In this document: piece after piece, positions 23,591-35,892 of the stretch
Position numbering within the stretch: position 1 is the stretch's first letter
How the letters are laid out: every line of letters starts with the position of its first letter
Assembly: GCF_007655135.1 (NCBI RefSeq)
Contig: NC_045127.1
Location: forward strand, 17,021,699 to 17,085,698
Direction of reading: 5' to 3'
Length of the DNA: 64,000 nt
Source of the DNA: Punica granatum
Taxonomy: Eukaryota; Streptophyta; Magnoliopsida; Myrtales; Lythraceae
Position numbers and translations under genes: made by a program
The notes under the pieces: model-generated
Database searches by the model: none
What the model was told of the DNA's origin: nothing
Seen by the model: the letters and a program-made list of their open reading frames with translations, nothing else

Positions 23591-23745
23591 GCATTTAAGG
23601 TAATCCCTCCTGCGGCCTCTGTCCCAATAATTACATTAATAGGACGTAACTGTAAACAGCTTTAGAGCACTTAAGGTAATCCCTCCTGCAGCCTCTGTCC
23701 CTATAATTGCACGGTTAGTGGGACGTAACTGTAAACAGCTTCAGA
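23591..23745. repeat. 76-bp tandem duplication in CABIN1 intron 2
   Basis: Two units, starting at 23,591 and 23,667, share TTAAGGTAATCCCTCCTGC, GCCTCTGTCCC.ATAATT and GGACGTAACTGTAAACAGC. About 85-90% alike by eye. Non-coding. Confidence 0.75.
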
Positions 23746-24134
23746 TTCGTCAAATGCTCCACGAGTTTTTTAAAATAGCTCAGAATATTAACAAAGATAC
23801 CAGAGAAAACCATAGAAGTCACTGAACTCTCAACCAAAAGTTGCTCTAGCAATCGAGAATGGTCCCTAGGTTCATCCTCATTCCAGTCAGCACCGAGTTT
23901 ATGAAACGGAACCGTACCCAAATCTAGATTGATCTTATACTATAGAGATCTCCATACAGGTCAATTACGAACTGAATAAAGCAGAACAAAACTAGCTAGA
24001 ATGTGATAATCATTCCGGCATGAACTGGAAACTTGGCCTCAAGTTGTCTCATCCTAAAAATACAGATAACACTATCACTGCACCAAAGTACGGCTACACC
24101 GCACAAAAAATATCTGCCAGCATCAAATCATCGA

Positions 24135-24195
24135 GTGTGTGCGTGCGTGTGTCTCAGTGAGTGCGTGCGTGCGTGTGTGAGAGAGAGAGAGAGAG
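24135..24195. repeat. GT/GCGT/GA microsatellite beside the CABIN1 exon 2 donor
   Basis: GTGT-GCGT words followed by (GA)n end about 4 bp from the exon 2 donor at 24,198. Length change here could affect splicing. The same tract is at 124-184 in copy A. Confidence 0.6.
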
Positions 24196-24461
24196 GACCT
24201 GAGCTTCCTTAGCGGGAGCCAAGGGCTCCCACTGGCGTCTGGAGTCTGTGTCATTGATAGCTGCAATAGAGAACTGAAGCACACGAACAATCAGATACAT
24301 TAGCAGACGAAGATGATGCAAAGCATGAACGAGAATGCATCCAGAAGCTTGAATCCGCGTCGATGAAGACGCATTGCTCAATCACTGAGAAGAGAATCGC
24401 CGTACCATTGTCGAATTGGAGGAGCTGATGCCTTGTAGTCCTTCTCGGTCTGATGAGCTTA

Positions 24462-24470
24462 TTAGGGTTT
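24462..24470 (-). promoter_or_regulatory. telo-box in CABIN1 5' leader (copy B)
   Basis: AAACCCTAA on the minus strand, same place as 451-459 in copy A. Confidence 0.45.
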
Positions 24471-24712
24471 CGGTGATTGAATGGAAATTACTCCCGGGAG
24501 AGGAGAGTAGAGCTCTCGGAACCTGAAACCATCGTCGGTCACCGGCGACGGCGGAGGAGGTGGTCGTTTCAACGCAGACAAAGAGGCGGCAAAGCGACGG
24601 GTAAAGCGATCATCGGTTTTCCGCTTCAACCGACCCGACGGGTAAAATGAAAAAGAAAAAAACCGTAACAAATTGATACAGACCGTTTCAAACTAATGAA
24701 AAAAAAAAAAAA

Positions 24713-25630
24713 GGTAAACACTGGTGGTTCAAAATATTTTATAAATATTACATGATGTTCAAAAAGTTTTTTTCGTTACATGATGGTATAAAATGTTTCA
24801 AAGTTGTTTTATCATGGTACAAACCGTCAATTGGTTCTGACGCCGTTAACATTTTACTGACGTGGCGCGTTCTATGTGTCACTTATGTTATTTGAAACCA
24901 ATCATAGTGCGCCACGTCATTTAAGAGAAAATAAAATTTTAAAAAGTCCAAAAAAATACAAAAAATAATTAAAAAAATACAAAAAAAGAGTAAAAATTTT
25001 CAAAAAAATAAAAAAATATTTTAAAACTTTCAAAATTTTGAAAATTATTTTTTTAAAATATAAAAAAATTTTAATTTTTTTTAAAAAAATATAAAAAAAA
25101 TAAAAAAAATACAAAAAAGAGTACAAATTTAGAAAAAAAATAAAAAATTAATTTTAAAATTTTTAAAATTATTTTGAAAAAATTTAAATTTTTAAAATTA
25201 TTTTTCAAAAATTTAAATTATTTTTTAAAATTTTCTTAAAATTTTTTTAATATTTTTTTCTAATTTTTAAAATTTTTAAATATAATTTTATAAAAAATTA
25301 ATATTTAATATTTAAATTATTTTAAATTTTAAATTAAATGTTTAAAATTATTTTTAAAATTTTTTAAAATTTAAAATTATTTTTAAAAGTTTTTAAAATT
25401 TAAAATTATTTTTAAAATTTTAAAATTTTAAAATTTTTTGGCCACGTCAGTAAGGAGGTGACACGTAGTAGCCACGTCAGTATCGGCTTGACGGCGTCAA
25501 GCTCGAGTTGACGGTTTGTACCATCATGAAACAGTTTTGAAACATTTTGTACCATCATGTAACGAAAAAAACTTTTTGGACCATCGTGTAACATTTGTAA
25601 AACATTTTGGACCACCAGTGCAATTTACCC
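24713..25630. mobile_element. Mutator-like element in the CABIN1 promoter (copy B)
   Basis: Same element and insertion site as 702-1569. It is about 50 bp longer, mostly from homopolymer and A/T-run expansions in the non-coding core, so it was inserted before duplication 1. Not present in copy C, which begins further right. Confidence 0.7.
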
Positions 25631-27689
25631 AAAAAAATGTAACCAAATTTATATACAACTTTTTGAAGATGTTACAATACATTCATCCCGTCAAATTTTC
25701 AAATCATGAAATTAAAAATTTTAGAAACTTTAAAATAATGGGATTAAAAATGCATAATTGAAAAATTAAAAGTTTAAGAGAAATAAAAAAATTCAAAAAA
25801 TAAAAGGAAAATTTTAGAAAAACTAAGAGGCTTCAAAATTCAACAAATTTAAATAAATTAAAAATAATGAAATTAAAATAAAAAAATCGATGCTAAAGAA
25901 GTGGAGTGGGGTATCCTCGCTGGCCACCCACCCTTCGATTGAGGTCGCTGGCAGGCTCAGACCACGCCGACGACCTCCATTGGGATGGTGGGTGGCCGAC
26001 GGGGACGCCCTCCCCCCTTTCTAATTTGAGAGATCCTAATTGGTGAAATATCTAAAATTAGGGGAGTAGGGAGCCATCGCTGGCCACTCACTCCCAATTT
26101 GGGTTGTCAGCATGTTTTCAGCTCGCTGATGACCTCAGATGGTGGGTGGATACCTTAAATGGATGCCCCCATCCCTGTGACTTGAGAGATCCTACCGTTT
26201 GGGATCTCTCAGAGAGTGGGTAACCGGTTGGAACGCCTCTATTCCTTCTATACACTTTTTATAATTTCATATTTTAAAATTCTTTGAATTATATATTTTT
26301 TGAATTTGTCTTATTTTTTTATTTTTTTAAAATTTTTAAGATTTTCCCTTACCATCATTTTTCAATTTTCTATTTTTTTATGATTTTCTATATATTTTTC
26401 AAGTTTTTATTTTAATTTTTTTTGAATTTCTATGAATTTAGAATTTTTTTCTTAATTTTAATTTTATTTTCAAATTTTTGTTCATGTTTTTGTTATTTTT
26501 ATAAAGTTTTGTTATTTTATGTGATTTTTATATTTTAGTTAGTGTCATAAAAAGCACGACCTTTTGCCAAATTTCTAATTCTAGTACAACCTTTTAGAAA
26601 ATTGCACAAAAAGATACAATCTATCATTTTAGTTATACGACGTTAATTTTCTTGTCAGTTTTAACGATAACAGCTGACACGAACTTAACCATTCCATGTG
26701 GTGTAGCTTGATTGGACAAGTGGACACAATAGTATTTTATTAACGCCGTTAATGGTCGGCTGTAAGGACAAAATTGATAGACGAAAGCATAAGTCGGCGG
26801 CATTTTTATGCCTATGAAAGGTTGAGGATGAAATTGATGGCCGGCTCAAACGTGAGGGATCAAATTGTTAGTTTACTCTTTTTTTGGTTACAAGGGAAGC
26901 CTGTTGACCTTGTACAATGAAATAAAAATCCTAATTAGCTAATAAAGGGGCAATGATACTTCCACTGCGTATTGAATTTGAAACCTTTTGATTATAGACG
27001 AGGACGTGCGCCATTGTATTACACTATTTTTTTAATATATATATAGTTTACTATTATTTCATTATCATAAAAAGGAACTGAGATAGCATGGACAAAGAAC
27101 AACGCAAAAGGATGATCTAGCCTTCAATGCCAAATTTCGTAGTCTTTCGACCTTTATGCCCAATATGGAGAAGCCATAAAACTCAATTTTCTGTGGTTGC
27201 ATTTAATGCGCTGAAATCGAGAGAATTTGAGTAAAATTGATATTTCATCATTTCTCTTTTTAATATCTCTTTTATAAATTGAAAAGTGCATTTTATTAAA
27301 TTAATTTCTATCCTCCAACTTTATGAAATGATGTTTTCTTCCAAAGAAACTTTAAGTAATGTTCATTTCATCATTTGAATTAATTTTTATCCAACCATAA
27401 TTATTTTCTTCGAGGTATAATATATGAATATACGTGGAGAGCGAAATCTCGATAAAATAAGTTCATCGGTTTTAATTATATTCCTCCATATTTTTGTTGA
27501 CACTAAAAACTTGCACTGTACGCTTTAGTTGTTTTGGGAAGCATGCCAAGTATCTGGCTCTTTCCTTAGAATAAGTAGGACTATATAATCCTGTACGATA
27601 GTAAGTTTTAGGGGACGACTCGATCAATCAACAACTCTATCTGATCGCTTGTTCAGTTACTTTACTTTTATCTATACTTTTATTTTTCA
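25631..27689. other. Non-coding spacer (copy B)
   Basis: Equivalent of 1,570-3,619: GC-rich block at 25,887-26,241, possible MITE relic at about 26,541-26,880, then AT-rich sequence. The proximal breakpoint of duplication 2 lies at 27,314-27,318 (tccaa). Confidence 0.5.
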
Positions 27690-28292
27690 AGGAAGAGCTT
27701 CGTGCCTACCGACTGCACCTTTATCTTTCTCACAGAAGAGTTTCGAACCTACCGTTCCTCTACACCTGAAAATCTAAGTCCTTAACCTTCTGGACAAGGT
27801 AAAAAATAGTGGAAAGAATCCAAGAGGCTATTTCCTCGAGCCTCGTCGAGTGTAAATATCGACAAGTTTGATCCGAACCCGACAGCCAGTCCTGCAGAGC
27901 TACGAGCCTGTGGTACTACGCATTGACTAGAGAAGGATTGTCGGTGTTGTTCGACAGATCTTACACTTGGGAGACAGCATCCCTAGCACGCCTAGGTGAT
28001 TCCGTGGCATCTTCACGTCACGAACTAATCCACCAACCAGGAAGGGAAGCGTGGCTGTAAGATTTTGCAGCAAATAATGTTTTCTGGTACGCCCAGTGAG
28101 ACCCACAGTGTAGAGGAAGAATGGAGCAACAATAGGAGAACGTACAGGAGAAGCAAGTTTTGCCATAGGCCACTGAAAATCCACCGTGGCTGCACCAGCA
28201 TGTCCGTAACGTTAATGAACTCATGGACGATGAGGAAGTGGAAGGAGATCCACTCCAACGCTTGGTAAGATACTTTGCTGATACTCTAGCTA

Positions 28293-29036
28293 CAATGCAA
28301 GAATCGGCTCGCCGTTTCCAAAACATGTGCGGTGAAATTGACAATTTTAGTAAAAGGATAAATGTTGAAGTTCAAACTGTAGAGCACAGTTCTCGACAAT
28401 TAGAGGCCTTAATTGAGGCTAATCCTCAACATAATAGGCATTGGAATCAAGCAATCAGACAAGCCCAAGTCGTGGATCAAAGGCCTGTAGAACCTCGGCC
28501 TGTGCCAAGAGAGGAGGTAGCGCAAAACTTTCAGGCCGATAACTTGGGGGCTAATCCTCAGCCGGACAGGTTCCCCTTCATAGGCCACTTGGCCAGCCAA
28601 TCCAACCTAATCCACCTATCCCGCCAATTCCAACTGCAGCGCCAGAGTCATCATAGCCGATCTAACCTAATCCACCTATCTGGCAGCAATGCAAGAATCG
28701 GCTCGCCGTTTCCAAAACATGCGCGGTGAAATTGACAATTTTAGTGAAAGGATAAATGTTGAAGTTTAAACTGTAGAGCATAGTTCTCGACAATTAGGGG
28801 CCTTAATTGAGGCTAATCCTCAACATTATAGGTATTGGAATCAAGCAATCAGACAAGCCCAAGTCGTGGATCAAAGGCCTGTAGAACCTCGGCCTGTGCC
28901 AAGAGAGAAGGTAGCGCAAAACTTTCAGCTTGGGGGCTCAGCTAGACAGGTTCCCCTTCATAGGCCACCTGGCCAGCCGATCCAACCTAATCCACCTATC
29001 CCGCCAATTCCAACTGCAGCGCCAGAGTCACCACAG
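28293..29036 (+). repeat. 394-bp tandem duplication inside the gag remnant (copy B)
   Basis: CAATGCAAGAATCGGCTCGC occurs at 28,293 and again at 28,687. The following gag sequence is repeated with small changes (the second unit has a stop and lacks about 30 bp). Found likewise in copy C at 43,384 and 43,778; single-copy in A. Confidence 0.88.
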
Positions 29037-29193
29037 GCTTTTAGGCTAGTGGCACCACCAAATCCACTGCTACTGGCCAGAGATATGAATAGGCTAGCAC
29101 AAGCATACCAGCCGGTCGATAGGAGAGTTCTACAAGATGTCATTCAGGACATGTATGGGTCGATATTACGGCAGTTGATTGGCCAGTCTATAG

Positions 29194-29497
29194 TATCCCG
29201 TTTGATTTTGTAATCAAGTTTTTTAAATTTTAATTATAACTTTTAACTCTACTCACTACATAATAAAAATCAACAACACAATTATTATTTTTCCCTTTTT
29301 TTAATTAAACCATTTAATTAATACTAAATTTTGTTAACTATCCGTTATTTTTTTCACAATTCAACAATACAATCATTACTTTCTTTTAATTATTCATTAC
29401 TTTTTTACACTTTTTCTCATAATTCAACAACACAATCATTACAACCCAATTAAAATAAAAACTCAACTCTACTTAATTCTAAAATCAAACACACCTG
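29194..29497. mobile_element. ~304-bp AT-rich insertion, MITE-like (copy B)
   Basis: Interrupts the gag remnant between CTATAG and GAAACC, which are contiguous in copy A (4,740-4,750). Near its ends GTTTGATTTTGTAATCAAG and CTTAATTCTAAAATCAAAC are imperfect inverted repeats. The interior has repeated CAATTCAACAA.ACAATCATTAC words. No clear target duplication. Same insertion at 44,285-44,601. Confidence 0.6.
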
Positions 29498-30904
29498 GAA
29501 ACCTTACCCGGAGTGGACATACCAGACCTATGAGTTTCTTAGGGGGTTTAAAGTGCCAGGATTTACTTTATTTTCTAGAGATGGAACTCAGACATCGCTA
29601 GAACATATAGCCCTTTTACATATCAATGTAGCAAAGTGGCGGGAATGACTACTTGAAGCTGAGATTGTTCAGCAATTGTTTGATAGGTACGACTTTCAAA
29701 TGGTACATTGAATTATCACCTAATTCTGTTTTTGATTTGGAGGCCCAATTCCATACACAATTTTATCGTACCACGCCAGAAGTCATGTTAGCCGATTTAT
29801 CTCGAATCCTTCAAAAGCCTTGAGAGCCAATGGAGGACTATATCGCAAGAATCAAGACTCAACTATAGGCCTGCTGGGTTGCATTGTCTGAATATGAATT
29901 TGTCAGGTTGTGCGAGAAGGGTATGGAATGAGAGCTTAGAAAGAAGTTTGATGGTATGGACTTTCGGGATTTTATTGAATTGGCACTAACGCTGCAGGTT
30001 ATGAAAGTTTGTTGAAGGAAGAGGCTGAATGAAAGCGCGGCCGACATCCAGTTCACTCCATTTATGAAGAATTCGATAGTCCTGACCTCGAGGTTGATGC
30101 CGCCGAAATTATTATCGATCAACCTGTGACCTACCCACCTCTGGCCAAGGCAAAAGGTGGCCCGAGAGGAGAGGCCGAATTCCTACAACCAGTCTAAATA
30201 CTACACCTTTGATGTATCTAAAACAGAGGAGGTCTTTAACTTCTTGGTACAGGCCGGCTTGATGAAATTTGGGCCTGGCCACAAGCCTCCATCACAGGAA
30301 GAGACCAAGAACTAGGTATTCTATTGATTTTCATCCTGGAGTCACTCGACAAATGAGTGCATCGCCTTGCGGAATGTGATTGAGGATAACTAGATCGGGG
30401 AATCTTGAAGGTTCCTGAGAGGCCGATGAAGGTTGATACTATACCTTTTCCATTGGCCAGTGAGAATGAAATGCGAGCTGACCTCGGGCCTCTTCTGACA
30501 AGGAGGAGAAATGAGGAAGAGGATGGACTCCAGAGGGTCGAAGGCCTAAAGAACATCCTGCAGAAGCTGTTCATTGAAGAAAGGCTTTGCATGGCCTGCA
30601 CAAGGATGATCCTCGAAGAAAGAACAAAGGAGTTGAGCACTCCTTGGCAGCACCAGTTCAGGCAAACATATTGGCCTGTTGCAGCCGAAAGGTGGGTGCC
30701 TAGAAATATACCTCAGTCAAGTGGGCAGCAACATTTGAAGCCGCCAATATCACATGAGGATCGTACACCTGTGGCAACAATAGGACGAGCCAGGGGCTCA
30801 TTAAATTCCTAGGGGGAGAAAGCACCTCTGAGGCCGAGAATGGTAAAACAACCGGCTAACACATCCTCCGGAGTTTAGGAATGATCGACTCATCCAAAAT
30901 TGTA

Positions 30905-31045
30905 TTAAAAGCCATCAACTTTGCATGAACTTTCAAATGGACCAAGAACTTCAACTTTTAACACAAAAAATCATCAACTATTACTTACCCCTTTTCTATT
31001 TGAAATTTCATGCAAAGTTCATGATTTTTGATCAACTTACCCCTT
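30905..31045. repeat. Collapsed foldback element (copy B)
   Basis: Only the outer tips of the element at 6,164-6,545 remain (CATCAACTTTGCATGAACTT ... TTTCATGCAAAGTTCATGAT). The central ~240 bp is missing. The same collapsed form is in copy C (46,010-46,145). Confidence 0.7.
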
Positions 31046-31800
31046 TTCTAATTGGTTGGTTACTTTTTCAAATGGGTATCAGATCATTTCATAAACATTT
31101 ATTTTTTTTTATATTTTCAAGAATTCAAAAAATAGGAAATGCTTCTCTATTTATTATAGTAATAGATAAATACTAGAAGTAAATGTTTTTTTTTATTAAT
31201 TCATCGAATCAATATTATATGAAAAATTATTGCATGATCCTATATCGTCATGTAACGTGTGAAAATACCAAGTAGTGCTAATCACTCAAGTAAATGTCAT
31301 AATTACTTTTCATTGAAGAAATCTTGTTGGTTTTTTTTTTTACCACATCAATGTGAGGTATGATTATTTTAGATTTTCTCATATTATTATATATATTAAT
31401 TTGGATTACTTTCACATAATTATTCTTTTCTTGTGATGAGAGCATTCCACATGAGTATCCGTTCTAGTTGCCACCGACCCCAATTGGAGGGTTGGTGGCT
31501 GCCAGCAGGGCCCTCACCGCAAAAATTGAAAGAACTCTAATTTGTCGTTATTTCAATTCTAGCAATAGGGGCCCTGACGACGGCCATCACACCTGGCGGA
31601 ACTGCAATCTTGATTTTAATTAGTTTTTCATAAATTAAAAATTTTTAATTGGCTTAATGGGCCCCACTAATTTTGGATGGAGTTTGAAAATTGAAATTCG
31701 TTAAAAGTTTTTGGTGGCAAAGTCAAGTGAATGTTCCAATCGAGAATTTAGTACTGAAAAATGAATTTAGGATAATTCTTATGTCACACCAATCAATCAT

Positions 31801-32723
31801 GTGTTTGAGTGGATTTTTGCTAAATATGCAAAGATAATGGCTAAAAGCAACCCTGGACAAGTTTCAAGAGGGTTTACTTTCGACCAAGACTTGCCTCTCA
31901 CTTTCCAGCAGACGCGAGAGGAGTTCATTGCACGGCTCGAGCGAGTGACCCAAGCCCTCGAGAGTTCTGGTGGAATAAGAAGACACCTATGGTTGCAGAG
32001 AGATTATCGCCCAAAGGGAATCCTAATTTTCAACGGAAGCTTGAGTACCGAGGAATTCTTAGCGTGGATTTCGGATGTGGACCGATTCTTCGACTACTAC
32101 GGCATTCCCGATGATGGAAGCCGAGTTGATCGTGTTGTTTATCGCTTAAAAGATAAAGCTTCTACTTGGTGGCGCGGGTTATAAAGAAATCATATTGTAG
32201 TTGGAAAGAATCCGATTGGAGGCGCATGAAACGACTTTTGAAGGATAGACTCTTGCCATTAGAGTGTGAGCAACAGTTGTTTGAGCCTTCAAGTAATCTT
32301 CCGGAAACTGGCCTTCCTCTTGAACAAGGAAAGACAAATCTTGGTGATATGAAGATTATTGATGTTGTGATAGAAGATGAAAAAGTGCAGGTTGAAGACA
32401 CAACTTCCAAGAGGGATAACCAAACAAAAGAGGAAGAAGACGTGGAGTCGATGAACCAGACTATGCAGGAGCGAGATACACATGTCTCAGTTATGAACGA
32501 TTTATCTTTTGAGGAGAATATTTTGGAGGTACTAATTTCAAACTCCACAGAGCAAGTTCTGATTGAACCCACTTTAAATTCACCCCAAGTGGAACTTCAA
32601 GATGAAATTGCCATTGAAGATTTGTTGATGGTGCTTCATCCAATCGAGGCAAAATTTGCCAAAGCATATACGACTCCACCAAGGAAGCAACAGTTCAGAC
32701 AGGCGAATTTGATGAATATTTGA
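31801..32723 (+). pseudogene. Ty3/gypsy gag-like pseudogene, gag-1 (copy B)
   Basis: Same domain order as copy A. Here the core is cut by a stop just after KDKASTWWRGL (CAA to TAA) and by a 7-bp deletion before the MKRLLKDRLLPLECEQQ segment, which is read in another frame (32,166-32,723) and ends LVVL-free after RQQFRQ-like residues at the LTR. The stretch near 32,340 that A lost is kept here. Copy C shares the stop and the deletion, so both predate duplication 2. Confidence 0.8.
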
Positions 32724-33764
32724 ATGAAATTGCCTAGAACGTTTCTTCTATTTTCTTATCTAAACAAGTCCCTTGTTTAGTGGCGAAAACCCCGATTCTT
32801 ATCGTTCTTCCTTGAGCGTGGTGAATCAACCTAACTTTTCTTACTCGTGGCGAGTCATCTTATCGAATGAGTTTTGTTGGTTCTACCCTCCACCATTCTT
32901 TCTTACCCAGTTCTGGTTCGTGAGCTTATCATTTGGTATCAGAGCGAAGGTTAAGTTCTTGTTGGCCGATTGAAACACATGAGGGAGTGTACACACAAGT
33001 GTTTAGTAAGGAATCATTTTGGAAAACGCAATGGATGAGGAAAACGTCCATGAGGTTTTGAGGGGACTCACACTCAACCAAGCCCAGTTCCTTGGATTCC
33101 AGCAGGGGCAAGAAGAACTTTCTGTACGGCTGGATAAATTGACCCAAGTTGGTGAGTGACTGGCCTTGGCACGTGCTGCTCCACCATGTGCACATCGAGT
33201 TCCCAAACGGAATGTTCAAGTGGAAGATGAAGTTGACCGGGAGGATGAACTTCCTGAAGAAGAAGAGCAGCTGGTTCCACGACGGGAGCAAAGGAGTGTC
33301 GGTAACAACCTCAATCTGAAGATTCAGCAATTCAAAGGCACGAGTTCCCCTGAAGAGTACCTCGAGTGGGTCCTGCGCATTGATAAAGTGTTTGAATACT
33401 ATGAGTACTCCGAAGCCCAGAAGTGTCAGCTTGCGGCCCTCGAGTTCACCGATTATGCGAATCTTTGGTGGGAAAACATAAAAGCATAACGAAGGAGAGA
33501 TGGCGAGAATGAGATTCGTAGTTGGTGGGAGATGAAGAGACTTTGATGACTATTTGAATGAAATTGCCTAGAACGTTTCCTCTATTTTTCTTATTTAAAC
33601 AAGTCTTGTTTAGTGGCGAAAATCCCGATTTTTATTGTTCATCCTTGAGCGTGGCGAATCAACCCGACTTTTCTTACTCGTGGCGAGTCATCTTATTGAG
33701 TGAGTTTTGTTGGTTCTACCCTCCACCTTTCTTTCTTATCAAGTTCTGGTTCTTGAGCTTATCA
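32710..33764 (+). mobile_element. TR-GAG-like LTR element (copy B)
   Basis: 5' LTR 32,710-32,931 (222 bp), primer binding site TGGTATCAGAGC at 32,934-32,945 (matches tRNA-iMet), gag frame 33,166-33,489, 3' LTR 33,544-33,764 (221 bp). A stop interrupts the gag N-terminus before ALARAAPPCA. This copy shows the full element best. By eye the two LTRs differ at roughly 17-20 positions. Confidence 0.75.
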
Positions 33765-35224
33765 TTTGATTGAGGTTGCCGTAACATTTCATTTTCTCCA
33801 AAAGTAATATGACATTTCTATTACTGAAAAGAAAAAGAGACTACTTAAATTGGTGAAATAAAAGGACATACTAATGTCGCAAATAAAAAGAGACTATTTT
33901 TAAATTGGTGACCAATTGCAATAGGTTTTTATACTTCAATTGTTGAAATAATAGGACATACTTATATCTCAAATAAAAAGAGACTACTTAAATTGGTAAA
34001 ATAATAAGACATACTAATGTTGCAAATAAAAGGAGACTATCTAAATTAGTGACCAATCGCAACAAGTTTTTATAAATAAACAAATAAATTGTTATAAAAA
34101 AGGGTACGGCACTTGCATGTGGGAAAACCCATTCTACTAAAGGGAAATATTTCAATTTAAAAAAAAATCATGATTGCAATATAATTATCTTAAATAGCCC
34201 AGGTAATTTTAAGTGGGATAAGAAATTTATTAAAAGTATGAGAAGGTTATGGCCAAGTTAGCCCAATCGAGAATTAACCTCAGTTAATAGGTTAATATAA
34301 TGATGTGTTTCACCGAAGAAAAAAATTAGGACATTTCTAACGTCACAATAATTTGTTAATAGATTGACGTAACTTTGTGTTTCACCAAAAAAAATTAAAA
34401 TGTTTTCAATGTTACAAATAAAAAGAAACTATTTAAATAAAGAAATTATAAAAATATACCGAATTTAAAATTATATAAAAAAAAGAGGTCCTGCTTGCTG
34501 GCGGACAAATCCATACTCGATTCCCATCATGCAAGATGGAACGAGTTTTAATTATATCTCCCGCCTGCAGGTGGGCAAACCCACCGTACTCGCTTCCATC
34601 ATGCATTATGAGCACTCTCGAGAGAGGCTAGGTATCCAATAAGGTTCACGGGTCAGCTATACATGATTGACGATGAACATGTCTCAGGCCACACCATCTC
34701 TTCCGTTAATTATTTGGCCGCCCGACAAATATATTTTGCGGTCCCCACATCGATTAAATCAAAATCATATTTAAGGTTATCAATTGCAGAAATATTCAGC
34801 TGGCCTGATTTGGATCTTTATCGCTACCCCCCACTTAGAAGGGAAACCCGTGACACTCAAATATGTTCCATTCTGTTCTATTCTGCTTAATGTAATTATC
34901 TATGGCCGCACGGCCCTTCGGGTTTGCCCTCCTGTTACGATATTATCGACAAGCGCTGGACAATCACACCTCGTACTGTATAGATCATTGATTTCTGCAT
35001 GCGCACTATTATGTGAACTTGCAGATACAAAATTAAGATACCGAGAACATTCATGTAGAAGATTAAGAAAGTACATTAATATTCAAACTCGAACAACTTT
35101 GGTTTTTCTTTCTTTTTCCATTGTCCGAATAGAAATTGAATTTATTTAGTGCAAACATATAGAGATATATGGAGCATTTCTTCCAGAGCAGCTATATATA
35201 TAGCTTGGTGAAGAAGATGATCAA
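33765..35224. other. Non-coding stretch (copy B)
   Basis: Equivalent of 9,245-10,707: degenerate tandem repeat (about 33,830-34,085), AT-rich sequence, paired GGCGGACAAA/GGTGGGCAAA segments (about 34,490-34,610) and the little-changed block 34,663-35,150. No gene called. Confidence 0.45.
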
Positions 35225-35753
35225 TCAGTGGTTGGAGCACATCCCTGAGCAAGACTCCACACAGCCACCCACTTCCTTTTCACCTATAACACAAAAATAC
35301 ACATCCATTAGGAAAATAAATAAACTCGTACGAGCCGCATGTAATATGTCTATGGATCGGGAATTACCGCTCTCCGGTTGAATAAGCTCTATCAAAGTGT
35401 ACGAGACGAGGAAATTAAGCATATTGAAATGGGAGAGAGTTATTACCGGGATTGGTTTTGGTGCTGAGGTTAGTGCACAGGGATGTGGAGCACCCGAGCT
35501 TGCAGAAGTAATCGGTGTCAACGCTGAGGGCACTGGCCGGCGAGGGGGAAGCCGAATGGACAAGACAATCCTTCAGGCACTGGAAAGCGCACTTGAAGGC
35601 GGTCTCCCCAGGCTTGATGACACAGAGGACGAAGCAGGACTTGTAGCAACTCGGGAAACTGGCCATGGACTGGTGAGCCCCCATTAACAGGCCCAACACC
35701 ACACACACCATAGCAAGTGATGATGGCTTCACTGATGATCCTCTCCTCTCCAT
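35225..35753 (-). CDS. Thionin-like secreted cysteine-rich protein, copy B (2 exons)
   Basis: Exon 1 is 35,753-35,447 and exon 2 is 35,283-35,225; the intron is 163 bp and the product 121 aa with a signal peptide and 12 cysteines. Start chosen as in copy A. Signal peptide and exon 2 are identical to A, but nine residues in the first cysteine-rich stretch differ (for example W to G, E to K, K to E), all outside cysteines. The protein is identical to copy C. The promoter region with its TATA candidate is kept, so this looks like a functional gene. Confidence 0.88.
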
Positions 35754-35885
35754 TGCTAATTCTCTAGACGATTGGAAATTGACTCTGTGAAATTGACTTT
35801 GTTCTTCTGAGTGTGAGAGTGATGGGCGGAGCAAGTGAACAAGCCCTAGATATATGTGTGGGTCGGTGTGTATGTATTACATGTG

Positions 35886-35892
35886 TATATAT
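35886..35892 (-). promoter_or_regulatory. Putative TATA box of thionin-like copy B
   Basis: ATATATA on the minus strand, 133 bp upstream of the ATG at 35,753; same position as in copy A. Confidence 0.5.

Larger units (their letters stand above)
13778..24408 (-). pseudogene. CABIN1: CABIN1-like TPR gene, 3'-truncated and frameshifted copy
   Basis: Seventeen exons: 24408-24406, 24273-24199, 23113-22994, 22921-22881, 22373-22162, 22051-20203, 20054-19839, 19688-19065, 18981-18746, 18657-18447, 18315-18160, 17643-17486, 17406-17214, 16976-16585, 15727-15550, 15181-14961, 14447-13778. All junctions are GT-AG and in phase. Family-typical blocks include [41 protein letters not shown] and PRKLLLWAYTL. 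The product would scaffold the HIRA complex for H3.3 deposition. Exon 6 is disrupted twice by one extra base: at the T5 run 21,545-21,549, and within 20,270-20,391. Without these the exons hold 1,851 codons. After ...CEENIK the donor is present, but no following exon is found before the join at 13,356, although relatives continue beyond this point. Either frameshift could be a sequencing error; the missing end is structural. Confidence 0.9.
27690..30885 (+). mobile_element. Degenerate Ty3/gypsy leader and gag remnant (copy B)
   Basis: Same remnant as 3,620-6,145. It keeps a longer open stretch (28,223-28,729) covering the gag N-terminal part (DDEEVEGDPLQRLVRYFAD). Stops interrupt the rest, for example after ADLSRILQKP. 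The last readable fragment (30,405-30,812) includes RLCMACTRMILEERTKEL. It has a 394-bp internal tandem duplication and a ~304-bp insertion. No RT or integrase. Confidence 0.75.

Noticed and set aside
24154..24381. 75-codon minus-strand frame starting MSNASSS
   Set aside because: Runs from intron through exon 2 into the repeat-rich next intron. Only 24,273-24,199 is coding.
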